DNA of 64,000 nucleotides from Alphaproteobacteria bacterium (GTDB lineage: Bacteria; Pseudomonadota; Alphaproteobacteria; Rhizobiales; JAJFHR01). A program made the position numbers and the translations under genes. Numbering within the stretch: position 1 is the stretch's first letter; each line of letters starts with the position of its first letter. The stretch lies in the NCBI GenBank assembly GCA_024278055.1, contig JAJRTY010000167.1:30990-94989 (forward strand), read 5' to 3'. Shown here piece by piece: positions 37,357 through 46,869 of this stretch. The notes under the pieces were generated by a model. The model was not told the origin of the DNA. It did not search any database and was given only the letters and a program-made list of their open reading frames with translations.

Positions 37357-39039
37357 TCAATCGCGTGAAAAACGTTTATATTTAAGACGGCTCGGGCGCT
37401 CGGCCGCAGGCCCCAGACGGCGTTTGCGATCGGCTTCATAGTCCTGATAATTGCCTTCAAACCACTCCACATGACTGTCGCCCTCAAACGCCAGCATGTG
37501 GGTGGCAATGCGATCGAGAAACCAGCGGTCATGGCTGATGACAATGGCACAGCCGGCAAAATTTTCGAGACCATCTTCTAAGGCCCGCAGGGTTTCAACA
37601 TCAAGATCATTGGTCGGTTCATCAAGCAATAACAGGTTGGCACCTGATTTTAACACTTTGGCCAGATGCACGCGATTGCGCTCCCCTCCAGACAGAATAC
37701 CAACAGGTTTTTGCTGATCGCCACCTTTGAAATTAAACGCCCCTACATAGGCCCGACTGGCCATGGTGCGCTTGCCAAGCTGAATGACATCGAGCCCGTC
37801 AGATATTTCCTCCCATACGGTTTTCTTGGGGTCCAGCACATCACGTGATTGATCAACATAGCCAATTTCAACTGTCTCCCCCACTTTTAACGAACCGCTG
37901 TCGGGCGTCTCCAGCACTGTCAGCATACGAAACAGTGTGGTTTTGCCTGCCCCGTTGGCGCCGATGACACCGATGATCCCCCCCGGCGGCAGGCGAAATG
38001 ACAGATCTTCGATCAAAAGCTCGTCACCATAGCCCTTGTTGAGATTTTCAGCCTCAATCACAATGCCGCCAAGGCGCGCACCGGGTGGAATTGTGATTTG
38101 CGCCTTACCGTTTTGTTCTTTGGCTGATTGATTTAACAGATCATCATAGGCGTTAATGCGGGCTTTCGACTTGGCCTGACGTGCCCGCGGGCTGGCTTGT
38201 ATCCATTCCAGTTCCCGCGACAACGCGCGCTGACGCGCTTCTTCCTGAGAACCTTCCAGAGCCAGACGTTTATGTTTTTGTTCCAGCCATGAGGAATAAT
38301 TTCCTTCGTAGGGAATGCCGCGGCCGCGATCAAGCTCCAAAATCCAGCCGGTGACATTATCGAGGAAATAGCGATCATGAGTGATCAGCACCACGGTGCC
38401 ATTATACTCACGCAAATATTGCTCCAGCCATGCAACCGATTCAGCATCGAGATGGTTGGTCGGCTCATCCAGCAACAACAGATTGGGTTGCGCCAGCAAC
38501 AACCGGCACAATGCCACCCGGCGGCGCTCACCACCTGACAGTTTGGTAACATCACTTGTCCCATCTGGACAGCGCAGGGCTTCCATTGCCATTTCAACTT
38601 TGGATTCAAGATCCCAGGCATCCGCTGCTTCAATTTTTTCCTGAATATCGGCCTGTTCTTCAATTACCGCATTCATTTCATCATCGCTTAAAGGTTCTGC
38701 AAACCGGGCGGAAACCTCTTCAAACCGATCCAGCAGCGCTTGTGTCTCGGCAACGCCTTCCATAACATTGCCCATGACATCTTTAGCCGGATCCAGTTCC
38801 GGCTCCTGGGGTAAATGGCCAACTTTTACGCCGTCAGCTGCCCAGGCTTCTCCCTGAAATTCGGTTTCAACGCCCGCCATGATGCGCAAAAGCGTGGATT
38901 TACCGGACCCGTTAAGGCCGATAACGCCGATTTTAACGCCAGGAAAAAACGACAGGCGGATATCGCTCAACACCTGCTTGCCACCAGCAAAAGTCTTGGA
39001 CAGGTCATTCATAACGTAAATATACTGGTAGGCAGCCAT
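37357..39039 (-). CDS. ettA: Energy-dependent translational throttle protein, ABC-F type
   Basis: A 560-aa soluble twin-ATPase. It has two Walker A motifs ([11 protein letters not shown] and [11 protein letters not shown]), two ABC signatures ([16 protein letters not shown] and [15 protein letters not shown]), and two Walker B motifs ([11 protein letters not shown] and [11 protein letters not shown]). The arm domain and P-site linker lie between (~245-310). EttA binds the ribosomal E site and gates translation according to ADP/ATP ratio. The length and the N-terminus [17 protein letters not shown] match EttA rather than Uup or YbiT. Confidence 0.93.
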   Translation of the reverse strand: MAAYQYIYVMNDLSKTFAGGKQVLSDIRLSFFPGVKIGVIGLNGSGKSTLLRIMAGVETEFQGEAWAADGVKVGHLPQEPELDPAKDVMGNVMEGVAETQALLDRFEEVSARFAEPLSDDEMNAVIEEQADIQEKIEAADAWDLESKVEMAMEALRCPDGTSDVTKLSGGERRRVALCRLLLAQPNLLLLDEPTNHLDAESVAWLEQYLREYNGTVVLITHDRYFLDNVTGWILELDRGRGIPYEGNYSSWLEQKHKRLALEGSQEEARQRALSRELEWIQASPRARQAKSKARINAYDDLLNQSAKEQNGKAQITIPPGARLGGIVIEAENLNKGYGDELLIEDLSFRLPPGGIIGVIGANGAGKTTLFRMLTVLETPDSGSLKVGETVEIGYVDQSRDVLDPKKTVWEEISDGLDVIQLGKRTMASRAYVGAFNFKGGDQQKPVGILSGGERNRVHLAKVLKSGANLLLLDEPTNDLDVETLRALEDGLENFAGCAIVISHDRWFLDRIATHMLAFEGDSHVEWFEGNYQDYEADRKRRLGPAAERPSRLKYKRFSRD

Positions 39040-39124
39040 TCAAACAGATCCTCGGATTCGGGGGGAAATTTAATGTGATTCGAAATCTTTTAACCGACCA
39101 GGGCACATATCGCAATGACTGACC

Positions 39125-40258
39125 TTAAGGATTTATCGGCTCGACACGTAATATGCGACCGTTGGCGGAATCGGTCAGCAGATATAAAAACCCGTCAGGC
39201 CCCTGGCGTACGTCACGAATACGCTCATCAAGTTTTGCCAAAATCCGCTCTTCGGCAACGATGGTCTCGCCCTTCAAAACCAGGCGCACAACCAGCCGGG
39301 ATTTAAGCGCCCCGATAAACAGGTTCCCCCGCCATTTGGCAAACCTGTCCCCAGTATAAAACGCCATGCCTGAAGGGGCAATAGAGGGATCCCAGTAATA
39401 GATCGGTTGCTCAAGGCCGGGCTTTCTGGTTCCCACACCAATTTTCTTGCCGGAATAGTATTCTCCATAGGAAATTATCGGCCAACCATAGTTTTTTCCA
39501 GCCTCGGGCACATTGATCTCATCTCCCCCCTGGGCACCGTGTTCATGTATCCATAATTTACCGGTCTCAGGATGAAGGGCAGCTCCCTGGGGATTGCGAT
39601 GCCCCAGCGACCAGACTTCCGGGCGGTAGCCTGCCCGCCCGACAAATGGATTGTCTTGCGGGATCGATCCATCCCGATTAATGCGTATCACCTGGCCACG
39701 GTTAATGCTGAAATCCTGAACCCGCTCTCGTTGTGCCCTGTCCCCGATGGTAAAAAACAGCGTATTGTCGCGGGCTAAAACCAGTCGCGAGCCAAAGTGC
39801 CGCCCGCCCTCACTTTTGGGCCACGCCCTGAAAATCACCTTCACATCTGTCAGTTGCAGGTTCTTTAAATCCAGCCGCGCACGGGCAACAGCTGTGGCAC
39901 CACCGCCTTTTCCGGGCTCGGCATATGAAAAGTAAATCGTATAATTGTTTTTAAAATCACGATCAGGCAACACATCAAGCATACCGCCCTGTCCCTGCGC
40001 ATAAACATCGGGCACGCCTTTAAGGGGGGCTGAGACCACACCTTTCGGCGATACCAGTCGCAACGTGCCGCCAAGTTCGGAAACAATCATTGAGCCAGAT
40101 GGCAGAAAAGCCAGACCCCAGGGATACTCCAGCCCCTTGGCTAGTGTGACCACTCGCAATCTGTAATCCTGGCTCTGGTAAATCTCCACCGGCTGGGCAA
40201 GGAGCGTTTGAGTAAAACTGATGGCCAGAAACAGGCTCAAAAATATTCGATATTGCAT
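39125..40258 (-). CDS. PQQ-dependent soluble aldose/sugar dehydrogenase (GDH/sorbosone type)
   Basis: A 377-aa exported protein with a signal peptide (MQYRIFLSLFLAISFTQTLLAQ) and a six-bladed beta-propeller. Recognisable elements are LEYPWGLAFLPSGSMIVSE, SLGHRNPQGAALHPETGKLWIHEHGAQGGDEIN, and VRQGPDGFLYLLTDSANGRILRV, typical of YliI-like aldose sugar dehydrogenases. It oxidises aldoses in the periplasm using PQQ and calcium. No PQQ biosynthesis genes are in the window. It is divergent from pxpA across 142 bp. Confidence 0.87.
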   Translation of the reverse strand: MQYRIFLSLFLAISFTQTLLAQPVEIYQSQDYRLRVVTLAKGLEYPWGLAFLPSGSMIVSELGGTLRLVSPKGVVSAPLKGVPDVYAQGQGGMLDVLPDRDFKNNYTIYFSYAEPGKGGGATAVARARLDLKNLQLTDVKVIFRAWPKSEGGRHFGSRLVLARDNTLFFTIGDRAQRERVQDFSINRGQVIRINRDGSIPQDNPFVGRAGYRPEVWSLGHRNPQGAALHPETGKLWIHEHGAQGGDEINVPEAGKNYGWPIISYGEYYSGKKIGVGTRKPGLEQPIYYWDPSIAPSGMAFYTGDRFAKWRGNLFIGALKSRLVVRLVLKGETIVAEERILAKLDERIRDVRQGPDGFLYLLTDSANGRILRVEPINP

Positions 40259-40400
40259 AATCGGCAGAGTATCATTGCCGGGCCAACATGCAAATCATTC
40301 AACTGGATAGGGAAAACTGAATTTCAGATTTTTGCCTGAATGCTAAAAGGAGTATCATTGATGAAACTCCCGAGTTACGCCAGCACGGAAAGCCAACACA

Positions 40401-41186
40401 ATGACACGAAAAATAAATTTGAATGCCGACATGGGCGAAGGCTTTGGTGCCTATGACATCGGCAATGACGATGGTCTGATACAAATCATCAAATCTGCCA
40501 ATATCGCTTGTGGATTTCATGCCGGCGATCCCGATGTCATGCATCGAAATGTCATGGCAGCAAAGGCCCGCGGCGTCAGTATTGGTGCCCACCCCGGTTT
40601 CAATGACCTGTGGGGTTTTGGCCGCAGAAAAATTGATATGTCCCTGTCAGCACTTGAACATGCTATCACTTATCAGATCGGTGCCCTGCAGGCTATCGCT
40701 GCTTATTCTGGCCTCAAGGTAACGCACCTGAAAGCCCATGGCGCGCTCGCCAATATGGCCGCAGTCGACAAGGAAATGGCACTGGCCATCGGCCGCGCCA
40801 TAAAGGTCGTTGACCCCGATATTATTTATGTGGCACTGGCCGGCTCACAAATGGAGACCGCCGCCAATGAGCTTGGTCTTAGGCTGGCCCGCGAGGGTTT
40901 TGCCGACCGTCAATATGATGATGACGGCAATCTTGCCTCACGAAAACTCGACGGAGCCGTGTTTAAAGATCCAGAAGTGGCCCTGAAACAGGTGTTGCGC
41001 ATGGTCGAGCACGGAGAAATCGTCACCCGCAGCGGGAAAATTATCCAATGCCGGATCGACACCATTTGCGTCCATGGCGATGAACCCACCTCTTTGGCGG
41101 TCGCCCGTCATGTGAGAGAGGGTCTTGAACAAGCCGGTATTGATGTGGTTACTCTCACCAAAATGGACCTGGATTGTGAAAATTAA
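40401..41186 (+). CDS. pxpA: 5-oxoprolinase subunit A (LamB/YcsF)
   Basis: A 261-aa protein with the family N-terminus NLNADMGEGFGAYDIGNDD and NIACGFHAGDPDVM, which carry the metal/catalytic acidic and His residues. PxpABC hydrolyses 5-oxoproline (pyroglutamate) to glutamate with ATP. It is first of three overlapping genes: the pxpB start lies 11 bp inside its 3' end. Confidence 0.93.
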   Translation: MTRKINLNADMGEGFGAYDIGNDDGLIQIIKSANIACGFHAGDPDVMHRNVMAAKARGVSIGAHPGFNDLWGFGRRKIDMSLSALEHAITYQIGALQAIAAYSGLKVTHLKAHGALANMAAVDKEMALAIGRAIKVVDPDIIYVALAGSQMETAANELGLRLAREGFADRQYDDDGNLASRKLDGAVFKDPEVALKQVLRMVEHGEIVTRSGKIIQCRIDTICVHGDEPTSLAVARHVREGLEQAGIDVVTLTKMDLDCEN

Positions 41187-41892
41187 CGCCTCTGGCGACA
41201 CCGCCGTCATTGTAGAGTTCGGCGACAAGGTTGATCGCAATCTTTCAGATCTGGTGTTGAGTGCGGCGACAATTTTGTCAAATTCAAAGCTCACCGGCGT
41301 CATTGAAGTCATTCCCACTTTTCGCTCTCTCATGGTGCAGTATGACCCTCTGGTTACCACTGCCACCCAGGTGATCGCCCGGATTACTCCGCTGATTGGC
41401 ACCACCGGCAACGACAGAACTTATGCACGAAAATGGTCGATACCCGTATGTTATGAGGAAGAATTCGCCGCCGATATCGCCGAAGTAGCCGCCGCCACCG
41501 GCCAGACAATTGAACAGGTTGTCAGATTACATAGCGACGTTTCATATCACGTCTATATGTTAGGGTTTCTCCCCGGCTTTCCCTACCTCGGAGATCTGGC
41601 ACAAGCCCTGCACCTGCCGCGGCGCACCAACCCCAGAACCCGTGTGCCCAAAGGCTCAATCTCGATAGCAACCTCGCTCACCTCAATCTATCCCTTCGAA
41701 AGCCCTGGCGGCTGGCATTTGATCGGCACCACACCGGTAGAGTTGTTTGATTACAACAAAACACCGCCTGCCCTGTTTACTCCCGGTGACCAGTTAAAGT
41801 TTGAGGCGGTTTCCAGATCAGAGTTTCTCGACATATCAAAAAAGATATCAGCAGGAAAATACAACCTTGAACCTGTAGAGCTTGCGACATGA
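41176..41892 (+). CDS. pxpB: 5-oxoprolinase subunit B
   Basis: A KipI-family protein of 238 aa. I choose GTG 41176 (KINASGDTAVIVEFGDKVDR follows), because homologues start there; the track start 41125 is a TTG within pxpA. 'YHVYMLGFLPGFPYLGDLAQALHLPRR' and 'GSISIATSLTSIYPFESPGGWHLIG' are diagnostic. It forms a complex with PxpC. Its stop overlaps the pxpC start (ATGA). Confidence 0.92.
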   Translation: MKINASGDTAVIVEFGDKVDRNLSDLVLSAATILSNSKLTGVIEVIPTFRSLMVQYDPLVTTATQVIARITPLIGTTGNDRTYARKWSIPVCYEEEFAADIAEVAAATGQTIEQVVRLHSDVSYHVYMLGFLPGFPYLGDLAQALHLPRRTNPRTRVPKGSISIATSLTSIYPFESPGGWHLIGTTPVELFDYNKTPPALFTPGDQLKFEAVSRSEFLDISKKISAGKYNLEPVELAT

Positions 41893-42935
41893 CCTCGGCG
41901 CTGAAAACCTGTGCCCCCGGCGTTCATACAAGTGTTCAGGATTTTGGCCGCACCGGATATCGCCACCTCGGTGTACCAACATCGGGCGCGCTGTGTCGAA
42001 GCGATCTCAGGCTGGTCAACCGGCTGGTCGGCAATTGCGCCAACACTGCGGGACTGGAAATCATATTTCAGGGACCGGCCTTCGAAGTCCTTGCCGACAG
42101 CATGCGAATTGCGCTCAGTGGTACCGGTGGCACAATTCAGGTATCAGGCATGCCTGCAACCACTTTTCCCGCGTGGCAAAGTGTGCGCCTTGTGCGGGGA
42201 CAAAAATTTAAAATCACCATCGCCCCCGATCTCGCCTGTTGTTATCTCGCCATCGAAGGTGGTTTTGATTTAGCCCCTGTCATGGGCTCCCTGTCCACCT
42301 ACACCCGCGCAGCCTTCGGCGGCTACCGGGGCAGAATTCTGGCGGCAGGCGATGAAATTCCACTTGGGTTAAATTCCGTCGACGATAGCGGGGAACAGAC
42401 TTTTGCCACCCTACCTGATCCGGCCAAAGACGCCCCTGTTCGCATTACCTGGGGCCAACAGGTGGAATATTTCACAACTGCCGGTCGTGCAGCATTTATC
42501 TCCCGGGAATATACTATTCTGCCAGCATCAGACCGGATGGGGTATCGTCTGTCCGGTGCCACGCTCGAACATAAATACAGCTTCAATATTGTCTCGGACG
42601 CAACCTGCGTTGGCACCATTCAGGTTCCCGGAGATGGTGCGCCTATTATTCTGCTGGCGGATTGCCAGACCACCGGCGGATATCCCAAAATAGCAACGGT
42701 AATTTCCAGTGATATTGAAGTGCTGGCGCGTCGGCCACCGGGCAGCAAGGTGCGCTTTTCAGCGGTGAGCGTGAGTGACGCCGAAACCATTGCCCGTGAT
42801 CATGAAGCAGCCATTGGCACAATCGAGAACAGCCTGATATCCCTGTCACATAGTTCCGGCCTTGATGTTGATGCGCTGTACGAAGCCAACCTGATCAGTG
42901 GCATGTTCGATGCCGAAAACCCGCAATCGGACTAA
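41889..42935 (+). CDS. pxpC: 5-oxoprolinase subunit C
   Basis: A 348-aa KipA/biotin-dependent carboxyltransferase-like protein. Its N-terminus CAPGVHTSVQDFGRTGYRHLGVPTSGA is the family signature, and GTIQVPGDGAPIILLADCQTTGGYPKIA is conserved near the C-terminus. It completes the PxpABC operon by the ATGA overlap with pxpB. Confidence 0.93.
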   Translation: MTSALKTCAPGVHTSVQDFGRTGYRHLGVPTSGALCRSDLRLVNRLVGNCANTAGLEIIFQGPAFEVLADSMRIALSGTGGTIQVSGMPATTFPAWQSVRLVRGQKFKITIAPDLACCYLAIEGGFDLAPVMGSLSTYTRAAFGGYRGRILAAGDEIPLGLNSVDDSGEQTFATLPDPAKDAPVRITWGQQVEYFTTAGRAAFISREYTILPASDRMGYRLSGATLEHKYSFNIVSDATCVGTIQVPGDGAPIILLADCQTTGGYPKIATVISSDIEVLARRPPGSKVRFSAVSVSDAETIARDHEAAIGTIENSLISLSHSSGLDVDALYEANLISGMFDAENPQSD

Positions 42936-43065
42936 AAATTCTCAACCCGCTGATCATGGTCATTTGCGCCCGTTAAACATCTCGCCAAGAAATACCCCCA
43001 TAGCGGGCATCGCTGTGTATATTCCCGTTTAACAGTTTAACGCTCCAATTTCTCAAAGAACTAAT

Positions 43066-43686
43066 ATGACCACATGCACAATCGGCTTGCTCGTCTTTGA
43101 CGATGTAGATGAACTTGACTTCATCGGCCCCCTGGAAGTCTTCAACACGATGGACGACATTGCCGCAAAAACCGGCATCGGCTCAGCCAATAAAACCCTG
43201 TTCATTTCTCTGAGTGGCAAAGATATTATTGGCACTAAAGGCCTGCGCATTGCAGTGGATTACGCGCTTTTTGATGCCCCTCAACTTGATGTTCTGTGCG
43301 TTCCTGGCGGCCGCGGCTTAAGTCGCAAAATTCACAACAGGGAACTGCTGGACTGGATTGCCTCCAAAGCACCGGAATGCACCTGGATTGCCGGATTAAA
43401 TGCCGGTGTCAATCTCCTATCGGCAGCTGGACTGACCGGCAACAAAAAGCTTGCAACCCATTGGTTCGCCCAACACGATTTCGCTCAAGCAGGCTTCAGG
43501 AACGACAAAAATGCCCACCCGGCTTATGTTCGCGACGGCAATCTTCTCACCTCTACCGGCGTTTCCTCCGGCATAGACATGAGCCTGTGGCTGATTGGAC
43601 GATTGCATTCAATACCGCTTGCCCTCGCCACCCAAAAAGCCATAAATCATCAACGCCAACCGGCCAATATCGCCCTTGTTCAATGA
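43066..43686 (+). CDS. DJ-1/PfpI-family protein lacking the nucleophile Cys
   Basis: A 206-aa DJ-1/PfpI domain of the isocyanide hydratase-like group (GLLVFDDVDELDFIGPLEVF; DVLCVPGGRG). The nucleophile elbow, normally SVCTGSFILAAAGL, reads AGLNAGVNLLSAAGL here, so the catalytic Cys is Asn. The acidic residue of the triad region (DELDFIGP) is kept. It may be a non-catalytic or binding paralogue. It is one of three DJ-1-domain genes in a row and is clearly homologous to the gene at 44761. Confidence 0.82.
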   Translation: MTTCTIGLLVFDDVDELDFIGPLEVFNTMDDIAAKTGIGSANKTLFISLSGKDIIGTKGLRIAVDYALFDAPQLDVLCVPGGRGLSRKIHNRELLDWIASKAPECTWIAGLNAGVNLLSAAGLTGNKKLATHWFAQHDFAQAGFRNDKNAHPAYVRDGNLLTSTGVSSGIDMSLWLIGRLHSIPLALATQKAINHQRQPANIALVQ

Positions 43687-43759
43687 TTCAAATTTATATG
43701 GCCGAAATAATGGGGTATTTGTCATTTAAGCCACAGGTCATTTGGGTTATGAATAAATT

Positions 43760-44764
43760 ATGGCTGAAATCGCACCCAATCATCGCAAGGTTTTCTTTGT
43801 AATCTTTCCCGATTATCAGGTGATTGACGTCGCCGGACCGATGGAGGCATTCGGCAAGGCTAACGATTATGCTGGCGATTATGCCATAAGCCTGCTGGCA
43901 AAACAGGCCGGTCCGATACAATCAAGCGGTCCGGTAACCCTGGTTGCCGACAGGTCATATCTGGAGGTAACTGAGCCGGACCTGCTGGATCTCGACACAC
44001 TTATTGTCTGTGGTGGCGAAGGGGCAAATCGCGCCCTCACCGACAAGCATCTCATCGATTTCATCACCTGCGCTTCTCAACAGGCCAGAAGAGTGGTTTC
44101 AATCTGCACCGGCGCGCTTATTCTGGCGCAAGCAGGATTACTCGATGGGCGGCGCGCTACAACCCATTGGGACAGCGTCGATCTATTGGCCCGGAACTAT
44201 CCTGAAATCAAAGTTGAAAGCGATCCTATTTATGTTTGTGACGGCAAGTACTGGACGTCCGCCGGAGTTACAGCGGGAATTGATTTAAGCCTCGCCCTGA
44301 TTGAAAAAGACTTGGGCGCGCAAACAGCACTGGCGATCGCGCGGCGACTGGTCGTCTATATGATGCGCCCGGGAGGTCAGTCACAATTTTCCGCTCAGCT
44401 GAAATTCCAGCGCCCCAAACAAAATCGCCTGTCATCACTGATCGAATGGATTGAGCTCAACCCGGCGCAAGATCTGGGCATCACCGCACTGGCGGCGCGC
44501 TGTGCCATGTCCGAGCGCCACTTTGCTCGCTGCTTCGCTGAAGAAGTCGGCATTACCCCGGCCAGATTTGTTGAACAATCCCGGCTTGAACAGGCCCGTC
44601 GCCTGCTTGAGCAGACAGATGAAACCATCGAACGCATAGCTCATGATTGCGGCTTTGGCTCGACAGAGATTTTACGACGCACATTCCAGCGTCATCTTCA
44701 TCTTGCCCCTTCTGATTATCGCCACCGTTTTGGCACGTCTTTAAGAAAAGGAATTTCAACATGA
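43760..44764 (+). CDS. GlxA-like AraC-family regulator with N-terminal DJ-1/PfpI domain
   Basis: A 334-aa protein. A DJ-1 domain (~10-190; VIDVAGPMEAFGKAN, SICTGALILAQAGLLDGRRATTHW with the Cys retained) precedes an AraC-type double helix-turn-helix (~225-330; LGITALAARCAMSERHFARCFAEEVGITPARFVEQSRL, ERIAHDCGFGSTEILRRTFQRHL). Such regulators sense small molecules through the DJ-1 domain and activate neighbouring catabolic genes. It overlaps the next DJ-1 gene by 4 bp (ATGA). Confidence 0.88.
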   Translation: MAEIAPNHRKVFFVIFPDYQVIDVAGPMEAFGKANDYAGDYAISLLAKQAGPIQSSGPVTLVADRSYLEVTEPDLLDLDTLIVCGGEGANRALTDKHLIDFITCASQQARRVVSICTGALILAQAGLLDGRRATTHWDSVDLLARNYPEIKVESDPIYVCDGKYWTSAGVTAGIDLSLALIEKDLGAQTALAIARRLVVYMMRPGGQSQFSAQLKFQRPKQNRLSSLIEWIELNPAQDLGITALAARCAMSERHFARCFAEEVGITPARFVEQSRLEQARRLLEQTDETIERIAHDCGFGSTEILRRTFQRHLHLAPSDYRHRFGTSLRKGIST

Positions 44765-45372
44765 CAACTCAAACCATCGGCCTGCTCCTCTTTGACCGGG
44801 CGGAAGAACTCGACTTTGTCGGCCCTTTCGAGGTTTTCACCATGTTCAGCGAAGTTGCCAGAAAACAAGGGCTTGATGTCAAAAATAATGTGGTGCTGAT
44901 TTCCCAAACCGGAAAAGACATCACCGGCGCCAAAGGCATGCGTATTGGCATTGATTGTGCCATTGATAATGCGCCGAAACTCGATGTTCTGTGCATTCCC
45001 GGCGGTAATGGCACGCGCACTGAAATCCGCAATCAGAGGCTTCTCGACTGGGTGGCGCAGACAGCTGCGCAATGCTCCTGGGTCACAAGCGTCTGCACCG
45101 GCTCATTTATTCTGGCTGCAGCAGGTCTGACTGAAGGTAAAAACATCACCACCCATTGGGCGGCGACAGAAGAGTTCTTTGAACTCGGCCTTAAAGGCAA
45201 CATGCACAAAAATGTACGCTATATTGACGATGGCAATCTGGTTACCTCGGCAGGCGTTTCCGCCGGTATCGATATGGCCCTGTGGCTCACCGGTCAGATG
45301 TATTCGATTGAACTGGCCCGGGCAACTCAGCGCGCCATGGAATATGATCCCGCCCCGCCTTACGCCGAATAA
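44761..45372 (+). CDS. DJ-1/PfpI-family isocyanide hydratase-like enzyme
   Basis: A 203-aa DJ-1 domain with an intact nucleophile elbow (WVTSVCTGSFILAAAGLTEGKNITTHW) and acidic partner (EELDFVGPFEVF). Isocyanide hydratases convert isonitriles to N-formamides, but this family has many activities and the substrate is not known. It is translationally coupled to the preceding GlxA-like regulator. Its stop TAA abuts the stop of the convergent beta-barrel gene without a spacer. Confidence 0.82.
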   Translation: MTTQTIGLLLFDRAEELDFVGPFEVFTMFSEVARKQGLDVKNNVVLISQTGKDITGAKGMRIGIDCAIDNAPKLDVLCIPGGNGTRTEIRNQRLLDWVAQTAAQCSWVTSVCTGSFILAAAGLTEGKNITTHWAATEEFFELGLKGNMHKNVRYIDDGNLVTSAGVSAGIDMALWLTGQMYSIELARATQRAMEYDPAPPYAE

Positions 45373-46860
45373 TCAAAAATAGCGGTTGAGGCGCAGGGTT
45401 ATGAGATCATCTTTGCGAAAACCCGCGGCCACATCATTGTCGGGTATAAACAGTGAAAACCGCGCCTCCAACTCTATTTTCCAACTGTCACCGATGCGCC
45501 GCTCAGCCTCCATCGAGACAAAACTCGCACCGGTTTCAACATCCACAATCATACCGATCAGCGAGGTTGTGTCCTGCTCATCGTTAAGCGCAAGGCGGGC
45601 GCCGGCGAAAATATCATTGTCGGCGAATGTGCCTGGAGCATCGCTACTGTCACGCCCGTCATATTGATATTCCAGCAGCAGGCCAAGATCGGCCTGACTT
45701 TCAAAAATCTGGTACTCGGTATATTCAAATCCGCCAACGGCCGCATAGAACCTTTTGCCGTGACCCTGGCGTGAAATCGCCTCGAACTTCCACAACCATG
45801 CGTCTTTGGTATATTGAACATCAAGACCGGCCTGATTGATAATATCATAACGCGGGATCAACACCGGCTGGCCACCGGCACCCGTCCCCAACAACAGGCG
45901 CGGCTCGCGGCTGGTGCCATAAAAATGCGACACCCCCACATCCCAGGCCCCTAAAGTCCTGGACCAGCGCGCGGCAAAATCGACCCGCGACTTACCCGCA
46001 CCTGACTGAAAGCTGGGATTGTCATCGGCTATAGGTAAAGGCCCGCGAAAACGGTTGTCATCACCGGGAAATGTGCGTTCGCGAAAACCCGGCAGCACAA
46101 ACAAACTGAGTGCGCCCCATTTACTATCAACATTGAAGTTGACCATCGGCTGGCCCAGTTTGTCCTCATTGTCACCATCAAGAACACTGTCGGACTGATT
46201 GACGATATCCACCAGCTTGCGCGATTCAGTAACCCCCCAGAAAACCTTACTGACCCCCACCAGCACATCCCAACCATTGCCTTGATGAAGAAAACTCAAT
46301 TCACGAATATCGAAATGGCTGCGGTTGTTATCGTCTTTATCCAGCACCAGGTACGGTTTGAAAGTGAAACGGTCTTTGCCACCGTTCCAATTATAGATCA
46401 GTTCCGGCTCAATGATTAAGGCTGGCGAAAAAGTTGATTTTTTCTGATTGGCAAATCCCGGTTTAAAAGGAAAAGTCCTGAGCTCAGCCCCAACTACACC
46501 GGTCAGAGAAAAAGGGTCTTCAGGCTTGCCTGGCTCAAGGCTATCTGCATCTGACGCTTCATCATCATCATCCCATTCAACACTCAGATCATCTTCGGAA
46601 TTGCTGGCCGTATCGGTGGCAGCAGGCTTTTCAATATCTTCAATCTCGCCCCATTCCTCATCCACAAACACATCGTCGTCATCCAGTTCAATGGCCGTTG
46701 TCACCTCAGGTTCTGCTGGGGGGTTTGCAGAACCTGAGGTGTCCGCGCGGGGTGGGCGCGGGGTGGTCGAAGATGTATCCTGACCATAGGCAGCCGAGAC
46801 AAAGCCACCTGCCATCAGCCAAAACCCGGCCAAGCCAAACCAGAAAGATCGTGGCACCAC
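45373..46860 (-). CDS. Outer-membrane beta-barrel protein with acidic N-terminal segment
   Basis: A 495-aa exported protein. After a signal peptide (FGLAGFWLMAGGFVSAAYGQ) comes a ~90-residue low-complexity, Asp/Glu-rich segment (ELDDDDVFVDEEWGEIEDIE; EWDDDDEASD). The rest consists of alternating amphipathic strands ending in ...LITLRLNRYF, whose terminal aromatic is the BAM recognition signal. No specific porin family is recognised; the position after an RND permease and a lipoprotein-sorting protein suggests an outer-membrane export partner. Confidence 0.7.
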   Translation of the reverse strand: MVPRSFWFGLAGFWLMAGGFVSAAYGQDTSSTTPRPPRADTSGSANPPAEPEVTTAIELDDDDVFVDEEWGEIEDIEKPAATDTASNSEDDLSVEWDDDDEASDADSLEPGKPEDPFSLTGVVGAELRTFPFKPGFANQKKSTFSPALIIEPELIYNWNGGKDRFTFKPYLVLDKDDNNRSHFDIRELSFLHQGNGWDVLVGVSKVFWGVTESRKLVDIVNQSDSVLDGDNEDKLGQPMVNFNVDSKWGALSLFVLPGFRERTFPGDDNRFRGPLPIADDNPSFQSGAGKSRVDFAARWSRTLGAWDVGVSHFYGTSREPRLLLGTGAGGQPVLIPRYDIINQAGLDVQYTKDAWLWKFEAISRQGHGKRFYAAVGGFEYTEYQIFESQADLGLLLEYQYDGRDSSDAPGTFADNDIFAGARLALNDEQDTTSLIGMIVDVETGASFVSMEAERRIGDSWKIELEARFSLFIPDNDVAAGFRKDDLITLRLNRYF

Positions 46861-46869
46861 TGATATCCT

